DNA from: Thiolinea disciformis DSM 14473
GTDB lineage: Bacteria > Pseudomonadota > Gammaproteobacteria > Thiotrichales > Thiotrichaceae
NCBI RefSeq assembly: GCF_000371925.1
Contig: NZ_AQVE01000023.1
Location: forward strand, 1-64,000
Direction of reading: 5' to 3'
Length of the DNA: 64,000 bases
Notes under the pieces: generated by a model
Databases searched by the model: none
Told to the model about the DNA's origin: nothing
Seen by the model: only the letters and a program-made list of their open reading frames with translations
Translations under genes and position numbers: made by a program
Shown here: positions 1-8,191 of the stretch, in pieces
How positions within the stretch are numbered: position 1 is the stretch's first letter
Layout: each line of letters starts with the position of its first letter

Positions 1-922
1 TGATCCTGCTGATCCTGCTGATCCTGCTGCTGTGCAAGCGGAGGATGAAATGCTGGATGCTGAGCCAGAGTCTGATCTTAATCAGGTAGACACCGATGCG
101 CAGCACGCTGAGCAAAAAAATCCTAAAGGCTATGTTCCTGTCCGTGATTATCGTCGTACACAGCGGCATTTAGAGGGCGCTGAAAAGCGTGCTAGTAAAC
201 TAGAGTCTGAGCTGGAGGCGCTAAAGCAGCAGTTTGAGTATGCAAAGCATATGGGGGTCAGTGTGCCAAATGTGCCTGAGCAGATCGACTTTAATGCTAT
301 TAGAGATGGCGATCCTGACGCATTAGCACAAGCTGCTTATTTGCAGCAATTGCAGTGGCAGCGCATGAGCCAGCAAGCTGGCTTTAATCGGCAGGACGGC
401 GGTGAAAATATACCGCAGTATGAGCAAGAGCAGGTTTTTTTTAATTCAGTTGATCGTTTGCCGTCAAGCCACCCGATGCATGAAGTGGCTGATTGGTTGT
501 GGTTGTCGAAGCCACGGGGGAATAATCCTGCTGATGCTGAGGCGGCCAGGCTGTATCAGGCGGCAGCTCGACATGAGCAAGTGTTGTTAAACGATCCGGC
601 ATTTTCACAAATGGACGACGCTTCTTTATTCGCAGAAGTGGTCAAGCGAGCTAAGCACGATGTGTTAGCTCCACGTTCTGCGAGTCCAGCGATGCGCCAA
701 TCTTCTCCATCTAGCAAGCAAGCGCAAACAGTTTCTGAGCCTGTTCCACCACGAACGCCACGCAGTTTGTCAGCGGCAGCGGGGGTATATGGGCAAGGGG
801 CTTCGTCTGCGCCCAGTGCATTGCAAAGATTTTTAGCGATGCCAGAAGAGAAGCAATTGGCAAGAATGCGCCAGATGACAGAAAAAGAGCGTAATGCTCT
901 GTGGAACCAATTAGGTATGTAA
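1..922 (+). CDS. Phage scaffolding/head morphogenesis-like protein (5' truncated by window)
   Basis: The reading frame is open to the left window edge, so the true start lies upstream; the GTG at 32 is only the first in-frame start codon seen. The visible part is about 306 residues. It begins with three Asp-Pro-Ala repeats, continues with an acidic, Glu/Gln-rich helical segment and has a Ser/Pro-rich linker near the C-terminus. It lies immediately upstream of the major capsid gene. Composition and position are typical of podoviral scaffolding proteins, which help assemble the procapsid and then leave it. No enzymatic motif is visible, so the role is inferred from context. Confidence 0.6.
   Translation, partial: DPADPADPAAVQAEDEMLDAEPESDLNQVDTDAQHAEQKNPKGYVPVRDYRRTQRHLEGAEKRASKLESELEALKQQFEYAKHMGVSVPNVPEQIDFNAIRDGDPDALAQAAYLQQLQWQRMSQQAGFNRQDGGENIPQYEQEQVFFNSVDRLPSSHPMHEVADWLWLSKPRGNNPADAEAARLYQAAARHEQVLLNDPAFSQMDDASLFAEVVKRAKHDVLAPRSASPAMRQSSPSSKQAQTVSEPVPPRTPRSLSAAAGVYGQGASSAPSALQRFLAMPEEKQLARMRQMTEKERNALWNQLGM
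2..28 (+). repeat. Three tandem 9-bp copies encoding Asp-Pro-Ala
   Basis: The 9-mer gatcctgct occurs three times in tandem and encodes DPA-DPA-DPA in the scaffold frame. The array may extend left of the window. Confidence 0.85.
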
Positions 923-963
923 AGCTCGCTTGGCTTTTTTGAACTCAAGATGAGTTATTCAAA

Positions 964-2274
964 ATGCCAAATGCTAGTGTTCGTTCTTTATCGCATATTA
1001 CGTCTGCCGATGTTCCGGTAGTCCGTTCGCGATTAACTTTTGTAGAGCTGGCCTCTACAGCTTCACTGCCCAATTTATTGCGGGCAGATATTTCAAGTAT
1101 TATTCCCAAAGATACTACTAAAGCGGGTTCCCGCATGGAAACCGGCCAGTATGCACCGATTATGACCATTAATGATTTGGCGAAATCCGATCAGCGTGGT
1201 GATACGGTGCGTGTTGATATTCAGCATGAGCTGCAAGGGATGCCAACTGTCTGCTGTGACCCGTTGGAGGGTCGAGAAGAAGAACGTACCTGGAGTTCAT
1301 TTGAAATGAAGATCGGGATCACGCGTCACGGTGTTCGAGATCAGTGTGTGTCACAAAATAATCTGCGCTTAGGAAATGAGGCGTTTCAGTTGGCCCGTCC
1401 TTTATTAACACGCTGGATGGATCGTATTAAGACGGAGCGGGTGATTTATCAGTTAGCTGGTGCTCGTGCCCATGAATACAATCCTGAGCGCCAATTATTA
1501 CCGCTTGATGGGGTGGCGTTTCGCAAAGCAATGATTAATTGCTTGGAAGCGCCTAGCTATTGCAGACACTACTACGGCGGTGATGCGACGGACTTTGATG
1601 GGCAGTACGGTGATAAGCTTGAAAAGGATGATCGGTTTACCTTGGATACTGTGACGCGCTTTATAGCGGGCATGGACGAATCAGCACATCCGTTATTACC
1701 GATTAAGTTTGGTGAAAGTGGCATTACGGCTAAGTATTTAATGCTGTTAACACCCGCGCAATGGGCGGATTTTCGTGCTAGTGCTGATGGAAAATGGTAT
1801 GCGCAGTTGCAAGCGTTTGCTGCAAAAGCGGGGGCGGAGTGTGGTAATCATCCCGCGTTTTCCGGCGATTGCTTGCTGTGGGATGGTGTGCTCATGCGGA
1901 AGTACACCATGCCTGTGCGTTTTAAGCCAGGACATGCCTTGTTAGTGAGTAATGATGATGATTGTGCATCGACTCATGAGGCGCGATTAGCAGCTAATGC
2001 GGATTTCTGTGTAGACCGAGCCATTATTTTGGGCGGAGCTGCTTTGGCAGAAGCGTTTGGTAGTGTGCAAGATGCGGAAAATAAAACATTCGGCAAGACC
2101 AACTTTGCGTTTTGGTCTGGCACGTTTGATGGTGGCGAAGGTCGTCGCGTGCATATCAAGGCACTAGATGGCGAAAAGAAAATTCGCTTTGCGTCACGCA
2201 TGGGGCGTGTTTATGACCACGGCGTTGCTGTGTTGGATACCGCAGTATCCTGCAACAGCGGCAAAAGCTGCTAA
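964..2274 (+). CDS. Major capsid protein, N4-gp56/DUF4043-like
   Basis: The product has 436 residues and should form the icosahedral shell. The N-terminal part around residues 20-110 is rich in Thr/Val, followed by segments such as MKIGITRHGVRDQ and FQLARPLLTRWMDRI that resemble the N4-gp56 family of HK97-fold capsid proteins. Length fits the family. The gene follows the scaffold after 41 bp, which contain a weak short hairpin with a T-run (about 924-941) that might tune expression. There are unusual cysteines (a CC pair near residue 93 and a C-terminal SC), matching the Cys-rich theme of the next genes. Family assignment is by remembered pattern, not a search. Confidence 0.8.
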   Translation: MPNASVRSLSHITSADVPVVRSRLTFVELASTASLPNLLRADISSIIPKDTTKAGSRMETGQYAPIMTINDLAKSDQRGDTVRVDIQHELQGMPTVCCDPLEGREEERTWSSFEMKIGITRHGVRDQCVSQNNLRLGNEAFQLARPLLTRWMDRIKTERVIYQLAGARAHEYNPERQLLPLDGVAFRKAMINCLEAPSYCRHYYGGDATDFDGQYGDKLEKDDRFTLDTVTRFIAGMDESAHPLLPIKFGESGITAKYLMLLTPAQWADFRASADGKWYAQLQAFAAKAGAECGNHPAFSGDCLLWDGVLMRKYTMPVRFKPGHALLVSNDDDCASTHEARLAANADFCVDRAIILGGAALAEAFGSVQDAENKTFGKTNFAFWSGTFDGGEGRRVHIKALDGEKKIRFASRMGRVYDHGVAVLDTAVSCNSGKSC

Positions 2275-2285
2275 GGGGGTAATCT

Positions 2286-2810
2286 ATGAGTCAATATAAA
2301 CGGTGGGATACGCTGTATCGCAAAGCATGGACAAACGATCTGATGTGTGTAAATGCGCATCGGCTAACCTTGCAGTTTGACGGCGGCATTGAGCATAAGG
2401 ATGGTAGTCAGTGGGCGTTGGCTCGCGTGATACCTAATTTTTCAATTTTGAAAATTCAGGTGTCGACCAGTGGCTTACAAGCTGCTGGAGAGTCGCCCGT
2501 CACGATTGATTTGGGTTGTGTGAGTTTTGAGCGTGACTGTGCGACATGCGAGCCAATTTGTGAGGATTTGACACGCATTCTGGCGGGCTTGGATGTTTCG
2601 GGGGCTTATTGTGGTGATGTGCCTTGTGGGCCTTGGGATTGCAATGAGAGTTGCATGCCTAACTGTTGCCCTACACAAATGCCTGCTAATTGCTGCCCCC
2701 CTGAAAATGCGCATAAGCCATGCGGATTGTCAGATTTGGTGATGACGCTACATGGCACACCCAAAGCGTGCGGCAAGTTGGATATTGTCGTGTGGTATAT
2801 GTTCGGGTAA
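2286..2810 (+). CDS. Cysteine-rich virion-associated protein of unknown function
   Basis: The product has 174 residues with 15 cysteines, most of them in residues 75-150, including CxxC-type spacing and two CC pairs. The first 60 residues look like beta strands. The gene has a strong ribosome-binding site (AAGGGGG) 11 bp after the capsid stop and lies between capsid and adaptor genes, so a structural role such as head decoration or stabilisation is plausible. I do not recognise the family. The Cys density is very high for a cytoplasmically made phage protein and could mean disulfides formed after lysis or metal binding; neither is shown by sequence alone. Confidence 0.65.
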   Translation: MSQYKRWDTLYRKAWTNDLMCVNAHRLTLQFDGGIEHKDGSQWALARVIPNFSILKIQVSTSGLQAAGESPVTIDLGCVSFERDCATCEPICEDLTRILAGLDVSGAYCGDVPCGPWDCNESCMPNCCPTQMPANCCPPENAHKPCGLSDLVMTLHGTPKACGKLDIVVWYMFG

Positions 2811-2830
2811 TGAGTTTTATTGCCATGCTT

Positions 2831-2864
2831 AAAAAGCCGACTGGGAAGCTAGTCGGCTTTTTTT
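2831..2864 (+). terminator. Intrinsic terminator inside the virion operon
   Basis: An 11-bp stem (AAAAGCCGACT / AGTCGGCTTTT) with an 8-nt loop ends in a T-run. It sits between the Cys-rich gene and the adaptor gene, so it probably lowers or gates transcription of the downstream tail genes relative to capsid. Confidence 0.85.
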
Positions 2865-2876
2865 ATGGGGATTGTT

Positions 2877-3518
2877 ATGGTTGACACAGGTGCATTGACG
2901 CTTCGGGCTGCGGAGTTGTTGACGGATGAGTTGTTTGATTTTTGGCAGCAATCGTTCCATGACCATTCGATAAACGAAGCCATTTGCATTATTGCGGAGA
3001 TGGGTAATCCCGATGATTTGATGGCGTGCGTAGAGATGGTTACTAAAGCGGGTGCTAATCAAGAGTTGCCGGAAGGCTTGGGGAGTCGCTTTATCAAGGT
3101 GGTGTCGAACCAGTCGGGGCGAGCTATTCGTTATTACGATAATCAGGCGCTGAGTAATTTGATGCCATGCTGGGCTGAAAAAACGTCACTGTGGAAGGGT
3201 TATGTGGAGTTTTGGACAAAAGGCTGCACTAGTAAACGCGGGTTTGCTGTGTTTCCACCCACTCCGGCGGGGCATGTATTGCTTATTGGCATTCTTAAAA
3301 ATCCAGATGATTTAACAGCAGATGATTTGGGCTGCAAATACATGACGGCAATCATTGATTATATGTTGTGGCGTGCGTTTGAACGTGAAGGTTCGGAAAA
3401 CAGTGGCAAGTGGCAGGCTTATCGGCAGTCGTTTTGGGACACATTGGGTGTTTATAAAACGGTTGAGGTAGAGCGGGAGTTGCGTGCACGCGGGGTTATT
3501 GGTGGGGTGCAAACATGA
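2877..3518 (+). CDS. Probable head-tail adaptor (DUF6682-like)
   Basis: The product has 213 residues. The C-terminal half (aromatic-rich strand segment with PPTPAG, then a helix like YMTAIIDYMLWRAF) resembles the small adaptor/connector proteins annotated as DUF6682 in podoviruses. I chose the ATG at 2877, preceded by GGGG at 2867-2870, because the in-frame ATG at 2865 abuts the T-run of the terminator and has no ribosome-binding site. The stop overlaps the next start (ATGA), implying translational coupling. It probably binds the portal or neck. Assignment is by pattern and position; a completion-type neck protein is the alternative. Confidence 0.6.
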   Translation: MVDTGALTLRAAELLTDELFDFWQQSFHDHSINEAICIIAEMGNPDDLMACVEMVTKAGANQELPEGLGSRFIKVVSNQSGRAIRYYDNQALSNLMPCWAEKTSLWKGYVEFWTKGCTSKRGFAVFPPTPAGHVLLIGILKNPDDLTADDLGCKYMTAIIDYMLWRAFEREGSENSGKWQAYRQSFWDTLGVYKTVEVERELRARGVIGGVQT

Positions 3519-4195
3519 CACAAGCCTCAAGCAGTTGCTTTGATGGTGAGTCGGGGGCTGCTGGATTATTACTGAATAATTTGATTCAGCAGTTGCCAGG
3601 GATACCGGAGAGTGTAGCGCGGGACAAGATTGCTCAAGCGTTGCGAGATTTTGCACAGCGTAGTGCTTTGTGGACGTTTGAGCAGTATGAGCAGGAGCTT
3701 TGCCCAGGTGATACGGTGCTGGAATTTCCAAAAGAGGATGGCGTTGAAGTCGCGAAGGTGTTGGATGTTTATATTCAGCACTGCGACTGCGAAGAAGTCC
3801 TCCCTAAGTTGGGTGTATTCAAGGCTGTTTGCGGCTGTGCCGATGGACAGGGCTGGAAAGAACCTTTACCTGGGAAGGTAGTATTTAATCAAGATTGGGA
3901 TTGTTGCCAAAACGTGCGCTTTGCGTTGCAGCTAAAGCCAGCTGCTGGCAGTGATACATTCCCACCGGCTTTGCTAGAGCAGCATCAAAACGTGATTGAA
4001 CAAGGCGCTTTAGCTAAGGCTTATCTAATACCCAAGCAGGAATGGTCAAGTACAGAGCTTGGAATAGCGTATTCAACGGCTTTTGAGCGGGAGTTGCAGC
4101 GTTTGGAAGAAGAGGCGCGATTGCTACGGCATTTTGATTTGCGTGCGGATCGTCCGACCTATTGCCCTACGCGGAGGCTGTTATGTTGCCATTGA
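3515..4195 (+). CDS. Probable neck/tail adaptor protein, Cys-rich
   Basis: The product has 226 residues. The N-terminal 60 residues (LIQQLPGIPESVARDKIAQAL, followed by a segment containing FAQRSALW) resemble the helical start of phage head-completion and tail adaptor proteins. A beta-rich middle follows and then a basic C-terminus. Eleven cysteines occur, including CDC, CGC and CC pairs and a terminal CCH. Start overlaps the previous stop by four bases, and the end overlaps the next gene by 13 bases, so the three genes are tightly coupled. Function is inferred from position between capsid and tail genes; no catalytic motif is seen. Confidence 0.55.
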   Translation: MTQASSSCFDGESGAAGLLLNNLIQQLPGIPESVARDKIAQALRDFAQRSALWTFEQYEQELCPGDTVLEFPKEDGVEVAKVLDVYIQHCDCEEVLPKLGVFKAVCGCADGQGWKEPLPGKVVFNQDWDCCQNVRFALQLKPAAGSDTFPPALLEQHQNVIEQGALAKAYLIPKQEWSSTELGIAYSTAFERELQRLEEEARLLRHFDLRADRPTYCPTRRLLCCH

Positions 4196-4491
4196 TGCCA
4201 GGTGCTTTGTTTGAGGGAGTTGGCCGTAGTCAAGCGGTGAAACTGGGTGGGTGGTTTGATTATATCGCCGTGCCGAAGGTGAGTTATGTCGGAGATAACG
4301 CGGTGGTGTCTTTTGAGGTTAAAGGAGAGACGCTGGAGCTGTCAGGTATTGAGCTTTTGGAAGGGGCTAGCCACGTTAATAAATGGGGTAATGCCGTGCA
4401 TTTTTATGGTTTGGCACGGTGCCACGTAGTCAAGGTTAGGCTGTGTCTAGTGAGCGGTAAAAAGCGCAGCGTAGCATTTATGTTTCAATAG
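4183..4491 (+). CDS. Small virion protein of unknown function
   Basis: The product has 102 residues and is predicted to be mostly beta strand. The start at 4183 is chosen because GGAGG lies at 4173-4177, while the TTG start at 4162 lacks a ribosome-binding site. It overlaps the upstream adaptor gene by 13 bp and is followed after 12 bp by the next virion gene. I do not recognise the family. Size, fold tendency and position suggest a tail or neck subunit, but this is only contextual. Confidence 0.55.
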   Translation: MLPLMPGALFEGVGRSQAVKLGGWFDYIAVPKVSYVGDNAVVSFEVKGETLELSGIELLEGASHVNKWGNAVHFYGLARCHVVKVRLCLVSGKKRSVAFMFQ

Positions 4492-4503
4492 GGGATTGGG
4501 TTT

Positions 4504-5748
4504 ATGGGTACATTTTCAAGAACGGTTACTGCAACTAAACTAAGTTCAGATGGGATGCGGGTGCGTTTATTGCCACCGTCGGCATTAGCAGTTTGTCAAG
4601 GTCATGTGGTGCCTTACACACTGCCCGATGCTAAAGGCGGGTACATTGTATTTGCTGAGTATGGTGATCCACTCAGTCAATGCAATGAAGGTTGTGCGCC
4701 AGGGTGCAAGAAGCCAACAGCAGCGGGTGGTTGTGGCTGTGGTGGCGGTTGTAGTGGCACTAAAGATGCCACTGAAGCAAACTGCAAAGTCAAAGGGCAG
4801 GCCAGCGGCGAGCTATTGCGTTATGAAGTTGTTAAGTTCTCTGGCTATGCTGAGGACGGTGTGACGTTGTTAATTGAAAAGCGTGCAGTCAAAGGATGGG
4901 CTGATCAAGAATGGCCTGCTGGTACTATAGTTATGCAAGGCGCTACAGGGGAAGAGTATGACGATTTGCAAGAGCAGATTAACAAGATATTAGGCATGGG
5001 GTGTTTATTAGCAATTGAAGCCCTATCGTGTGGTGATGTTATTAAAAAAGACCAATTTAGATGTGTTAATGGTTGTTTGCGTTATGCTCTGCGAGATGTT
5101 GTTATTGGCAAGGATTATCAGTATCCAGTTAACAAAGAAGCTACTAATGATTGGTCAAAGTGTTACTCAATTAATGAGCTGATGACAATCATTATGCAGT
5201 TTGTAAACAATTCAAATAGTACACTGCCAGCTTGTCCTCCGGATGCCTATCGTCAAAAAATTATCGATTATCAAGGTTCATTAGCTGCTATAGCATCTTA
5301 CTGTAAATCAACAGATCACGCCGCCGGTACAAACATTGTCGGTTCTGAATGGGGTGGCGATATTGTCGATACGAAGACATGGACAAAGGCCGATTTAGTG
5401 ACGCTAGGGATGCGTACTTGTGATAATGCGGTTATAGTCCGCACTGAGGTATCTTGTGATATTCAACAAGCTAATACAGTAGCTACTGCGAATAGTGAAG
5501 CTAACGTTGGTGTTATCTTGGAGGGTTTATATCGCCAAAAATATTATAGCGGCGATGTATCTGTGTTAGCAGGAGCATCCAATACGAATGACAGGAGTCA
5601 ACGCATTTATGAACACACTATACCTGTCACAGCAAATGGATCAGTAACAGCTAAATTTACAACGATGGCTATTGCTCAACCTAACTTGGGCTTTTTGCAT
5701 ACCGCTTATTGTGCGCGTATTGTTGGGTTTTGTAGCGTAACCACATGA
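4504..5748 (+). CDS. Virion protein with Gly/Cys-rich insert (possible tail or receptor-binding protein)
   Basis: The product has 414 residues and 19 cysteines. Residues 1-58 and 95-150 form a beta-rich platform interrupted by a Gly/Cys-rich insert with cysteines at 60, 64, 68, 77, 79, 83 and 94. After about residue 160 the composition changes to an Asn/Ser/Thr-rich, more AT-rich C-terminal region, as often seen in exchangeable host-recognition domains. The stop overlaps the next start (ATGA). It may be a tail or fibre component, but no known fibre motif is visible and the exact role is unknown. No reverse transcriptase or template repeat was found nearby to suggest a diversity-generating element. 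Confidence 0.5.
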   Translation: MGTFSRTVTATKLSSDGMRVRLLPPSALAVCQGHVVPYTLPDAKGGYIVFAEYGDPLSQCNEGCAPGCKKPTAAGGCGCGGGCSGTKDATEANCKVKGQASGELLRYEVVKFSGYAEDGVTLLIEKRAVKGWADQEWPAGTIVMQGATGEEYDDLQEQINKILGMGCLLAIEALSCGDVIKKDQFRCVNGCLRYALRDVVIGKDYQYPVNKEATNDWSKCYSINELMTIIMQFVNNSNSTLPACPPDAYRQKIIDYQGSLAAIASYCKSTDHAAGTNIVGSEWGGDIVDTKTWTKADLVTLGMRTCDNAVIVRTEVSCDIQQANTVATANSEANVGVILEGLYRQKYYSGDVSVLAGASNTNDRSQRIYEHTIPVTANGSVTAKFTTMAIAQPNLGFLHTAYCARIVGFCSVTT

Positions 5749-7454
5749 TTCAATTCCGTAATTTTTCCGGCGAGCGGCCTCTTATTGAGCCGCTCAATTT
5801 GCAGGATGATCAAGCTAGTTATTGTCGTGATTGTTATTTGCATACGACTGGGTTGGATCCTTTGCGGGCTGGGCTTTTTGTCAAAACAGGATTTGCAGCG
5901 GCCAAAACTTTATTTCGGGCAGGGGCGCAATTCATTTATATGAGCCGATGGACTCATTTTGCGCGTTCTCCCATTGTACAAGATAAGTTTGAGCGGATTT
6001 ATTTTACGCAATGTGATCAGCCAGGCTTGCAGGTAATTCAGTGCAAAGACTTGGCGAATGATGTGGTGGGCGTTAATTTATCATTATTGAAAGCGCCGAC
6101 TATAGCACCTGTAGCTACGTTGATAGAGCATGGCGGTGATGAAGATAATGATAAATACACGACGTTTGTTGTTACTTATGTCACTGTTCGCGACGAAGAA
6201 ACTGCACCCAGTCCAGCATCGAATCAGCTTCAGTATTCCGATGGGATTGATGGGGTATCGCTAAGTCTTCCTGCTACGACGGATGCGGATATTCAATTTA
6301 TGCGCGTTTATATGGCGATTGAGGGAGAGTATTTTCTAGTTAAGGAAGTGGCCGCTAGCACAAGCAGCATAGCTATTGATCCGCTAGATGATGATTTGGT
6401 GCCGGATGCCAATAATCCCGATGATTTGACCGGCACGCCTTTATTGACGGCTAATTGTTCGCCTCCTCCTAAAGAATTATGTGGTTTAACTGCATTACCG
6501 AATGGTGTGCTGGCCGGTTTTACCCATGATGGTGAGTGCCAAGTGACTAGCACAATCCACTTTAGTACACCTTATGTTCCTCATTGTTGGCCTACGGAGT
6601 ATCGGTTCAAGATTCGTTACAAAGTGGTGGCGTTGGCTGCGATACCAGAAGGTGTACTGGTGTTGACGGAAGGGAAGCCCAGTATTATCACCGGATCAAC
6701 GCCGGATGTGATGGATGAGCATACGCTGGAAACCTATCATTCCTGTGCTGATGCGCGGTCAGTGACATATTTAGGGGATGCGGTGGTATGGTCGTCACCG
6801 GATGGCGTGGCGGTCTATGGTGGTCGCACGATTAAGATTTTGTCTGGTTTGATTTGGAGCCGTGAGCAATGGCAGTTATTAAATCCTAAAGCCATGTTAT
6901 TCGGGGTATATGAGGATAATTTGGTGATTTATCCACAAGCGCCTTCGGCGGCTAGTGCAGGCTTGCCGGATTGGGTGGCGAATACGGAGCCGAAAGCAGG
7001 TGAGGGGTTTTTGTATCATTTGGGTCGGCAGGATATTACGCGCCTTAGTCAAGGGGATGCGCACGCGGTCTTGAGTGATGTGGAAGAGGATTGCTTGTGG
7101 GTGGTAAGGGGTGATGCCTTGGAGCGCTTTAATGAAGGTAATCCTTTGGTGGCCGAGTGGATCAGTAAGCCTTTTGTGGTTCAAGGGGCTAGGACTTTTA
7201 ATAGCGCCCGACTGATTCCACAAGCAGAGACAGAGCTTTTATTGTTTCGATCATCTAATTTAGCGCGAGCGGGTCGCGTAGATATGGCTGATGAGGAGCG
7301 CATTCCTTTTTGGTCGCGAGCCATTAATCATGAGCTGCCGTTTCGTCTTGCTAGTGCGGGTAGGCGCTGGCAGACCCGTTTTGGTTTTCGCTTGTTGGGC
7401 AAAGAGCGGCTACGTGCTGCTTTCTTTTCATCTGATATGCGAGAGCTTCCTTAA
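5745..7454 (+). CDS. Probable tail/neck protein with beta-propeller-like repeats
   Basis: The product has 569 residues. After an N-terminal segment and an Ig-like stretch (about 115-215), the middle and C-terminal parts contain recurring short units such as LTALPNGVLAG, VYGGRTIKILSG and VEEDCLWVVRGD, which look like beta-propeller blades. In podoviruses such proteins close the tail tube or plug the portal. It overlaps the upstream stop (ATGA) and the next start (TAATG). The role is inferred from repeats and position; no catalytic motif is seen. Confidence 0.5.
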   Translation: MIQFRNFSGERPLIEPLNLQDDQASYCRDCYLHTTGLDPLRAGLFVKTGFAAAKTLFRAGAQFIYMSRWTHFARSPIVQDKFERIYFTQCDQPGLQVIQCKDLANDVVGVNLSLLKAPTIAPVATLIEHGGDEDNDKYTTFVVTYVTVRDEETAPSPASNQLQYSDGIDGVSLSLPATTDADIQFMRVYMAIEGEYFLVKEVAASTSSIAIDPLDDDLVPDANNPDDLTGTPLLTANCSPPPKELCGLTALPNGVLAGFTHDGECQVTSTIHFSTPYVPHCWPTEYRFKIRYKVVALAAIPEGVLVLTEGKPSIITGSTPDVMDEHTLETYHSCADARSVTYLGDAVVWSSPDGVAVYGGRTIKILSGLIWSREQWQLLNPKAMLFGVYEDNLVIYPQAPSAASAGLPDWVANTEPKAGEGFLYHLGRQDITRLSQGDAHAVLSDVEEDCLWVVRGDALERFNEGNPLVAEWISKPFVVQGARTFNSARLIPQAETELLLFRSSNLARAGRVDMADEERIPFWSRAINHELPFRLASAGRRWQTRFGFRLLGKERLRAAFFSSDMRELP

Positions 7455-7921
7455 TGGCTGGCGGGGTACAAGGGCGAAGTAATACTTCTATTCGGCATGG
7501 TTTTCCGAAGGTCCCTAGTGATGTGCGTAATCCGATTGAGCTTACGCGCCACTTGCAGGGCTTGCGCGATGCACTGAATGAGTACCGTTGGCTGTTTAAG
7601 TCATTAAGCGGGCTTAGTGCTGCTCAGCAGGAGCAGTTAGCCAAAGCGTTTCTAGCACTGGCTTCACAAAAAGTGGAGCTGGTTCAGTTATCGGGTGAAT
7701 TGACTCAAACTAAAAATGATTTGACGCAAGCTCAGAATGACTTGCAGTCGCAGCAGAGCGCTTTGCAGTCGCAGCAGAGCGACTTGCAAAATGCAAATTT
7801 GACGATTGCACAATTACAGGATGAGGTGCTTTCGCTGAATCAACAGCTACAAAATACTAATACTCAGATTGCGCAGCTTCAAACAGCTATCACCAATATT
7901 CAAGAGAATTGTTGTCCATAA
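7454..7921 (+). CDS. Coiled-coil virion protein
   Basis: The product has 155 residues. From about residue 45 to 150 it is an uninterrupted Gln/Leu/Asn-rich heptad pattern, including two near-identical heptads LQSQQSA and LQSQQSD, and it ends in CCP. The N-terminal 45 residues are a compact basic head. This looks like a trimeric or dimeric stalk, for example a tail spike shaft or fibre connector. The start shares its A with the upstream stop (TAATG). Function is not recognised beyond the coiled coil. Confidence 0.6.
   Translation: MAGGVQGRSNTSIRHGFPKVPSDVRNPIELTRHLQGLRDALNEYRWLFKSLSGLSAAQQEQLAKAFLALASQKVELVQLSGELTQTKNDLTQAQNDLQSQQSALQSQQSDLQNANLTIAQLQDEVLSLNQQLQNTNTQIAQLQTAITNIQENCCP
7742..7781 (+). 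repeat. Two direct 19-bp copies (21-bp period) in the coiled-coil gene
   Basis: The 19-mer ttgcagtcgcagcagagcg is present twice, exactly 21 bp apart, adding one heptad to the coiled coil. It is a likely site of length variation by slippage. Confidence 0.9.
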
Positions 7922-7924
7922 GTT

Positions 7925-8191
7925 ATGAGATTACTAGCCAATTCGATGGTATTTGAGATCGTCGGGGGCTATGTGATTGCGTCGCCGTGTCGGGGCGGTG
8001 TTTTTATTGATCTAGTTTATAGCACATCACCTAATGTCATTCGGCATTATCTTTCCGATTTTATTCGTTTATTTAAAGGGCTGGGGTTTAGCGCTATTTA
8101 TTGCGTGCCTAATACACCGGCACATGCTCGTTTGTATCGTCGTTTTGGGTTTTTGCCTCATAACGATGAGGTATTAGAAAGGATGCTTTAA
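7925..8191 (+). CDS. Short GNAT-like protein
   Basis: The product has only 88 residues. A strand-helix core ends in AHARLYRRFGFLPHND, close to the C-terminal N/A-x-x-LYxRxGF motif of GNAT acetyltransferases. The usual pyrophosphate-binding loop (Q/RxxGxG/A) is not visible, so it may be a reduced GNAT fold used structurally or an enzyme fragment. Similar small GNAT-like proteins are found among podovirus virion genes. It begins 3 bp after the coiled-coil stop and its stop overlaps the next start. Confidence 0.5.
   Translation: MRLLANSMVFEIVGGYVIASPCRGGVFIDLVYSTSPNVIRHYLSDFIRLFKGLGFSAIYCVPNTPAHARLYRRFGFLPHNDEVLERML

Noticed and set aside
556-948. 130-codon minus-strand ORF under the scaffold gene
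   Set aside because: Shadow of the scaffold frame; no start context.
4504-5748. Possible diversity-generating retroelement target
   Set aside because: No reverse transcriptase, template repeat or variable repeat pair found in the window.
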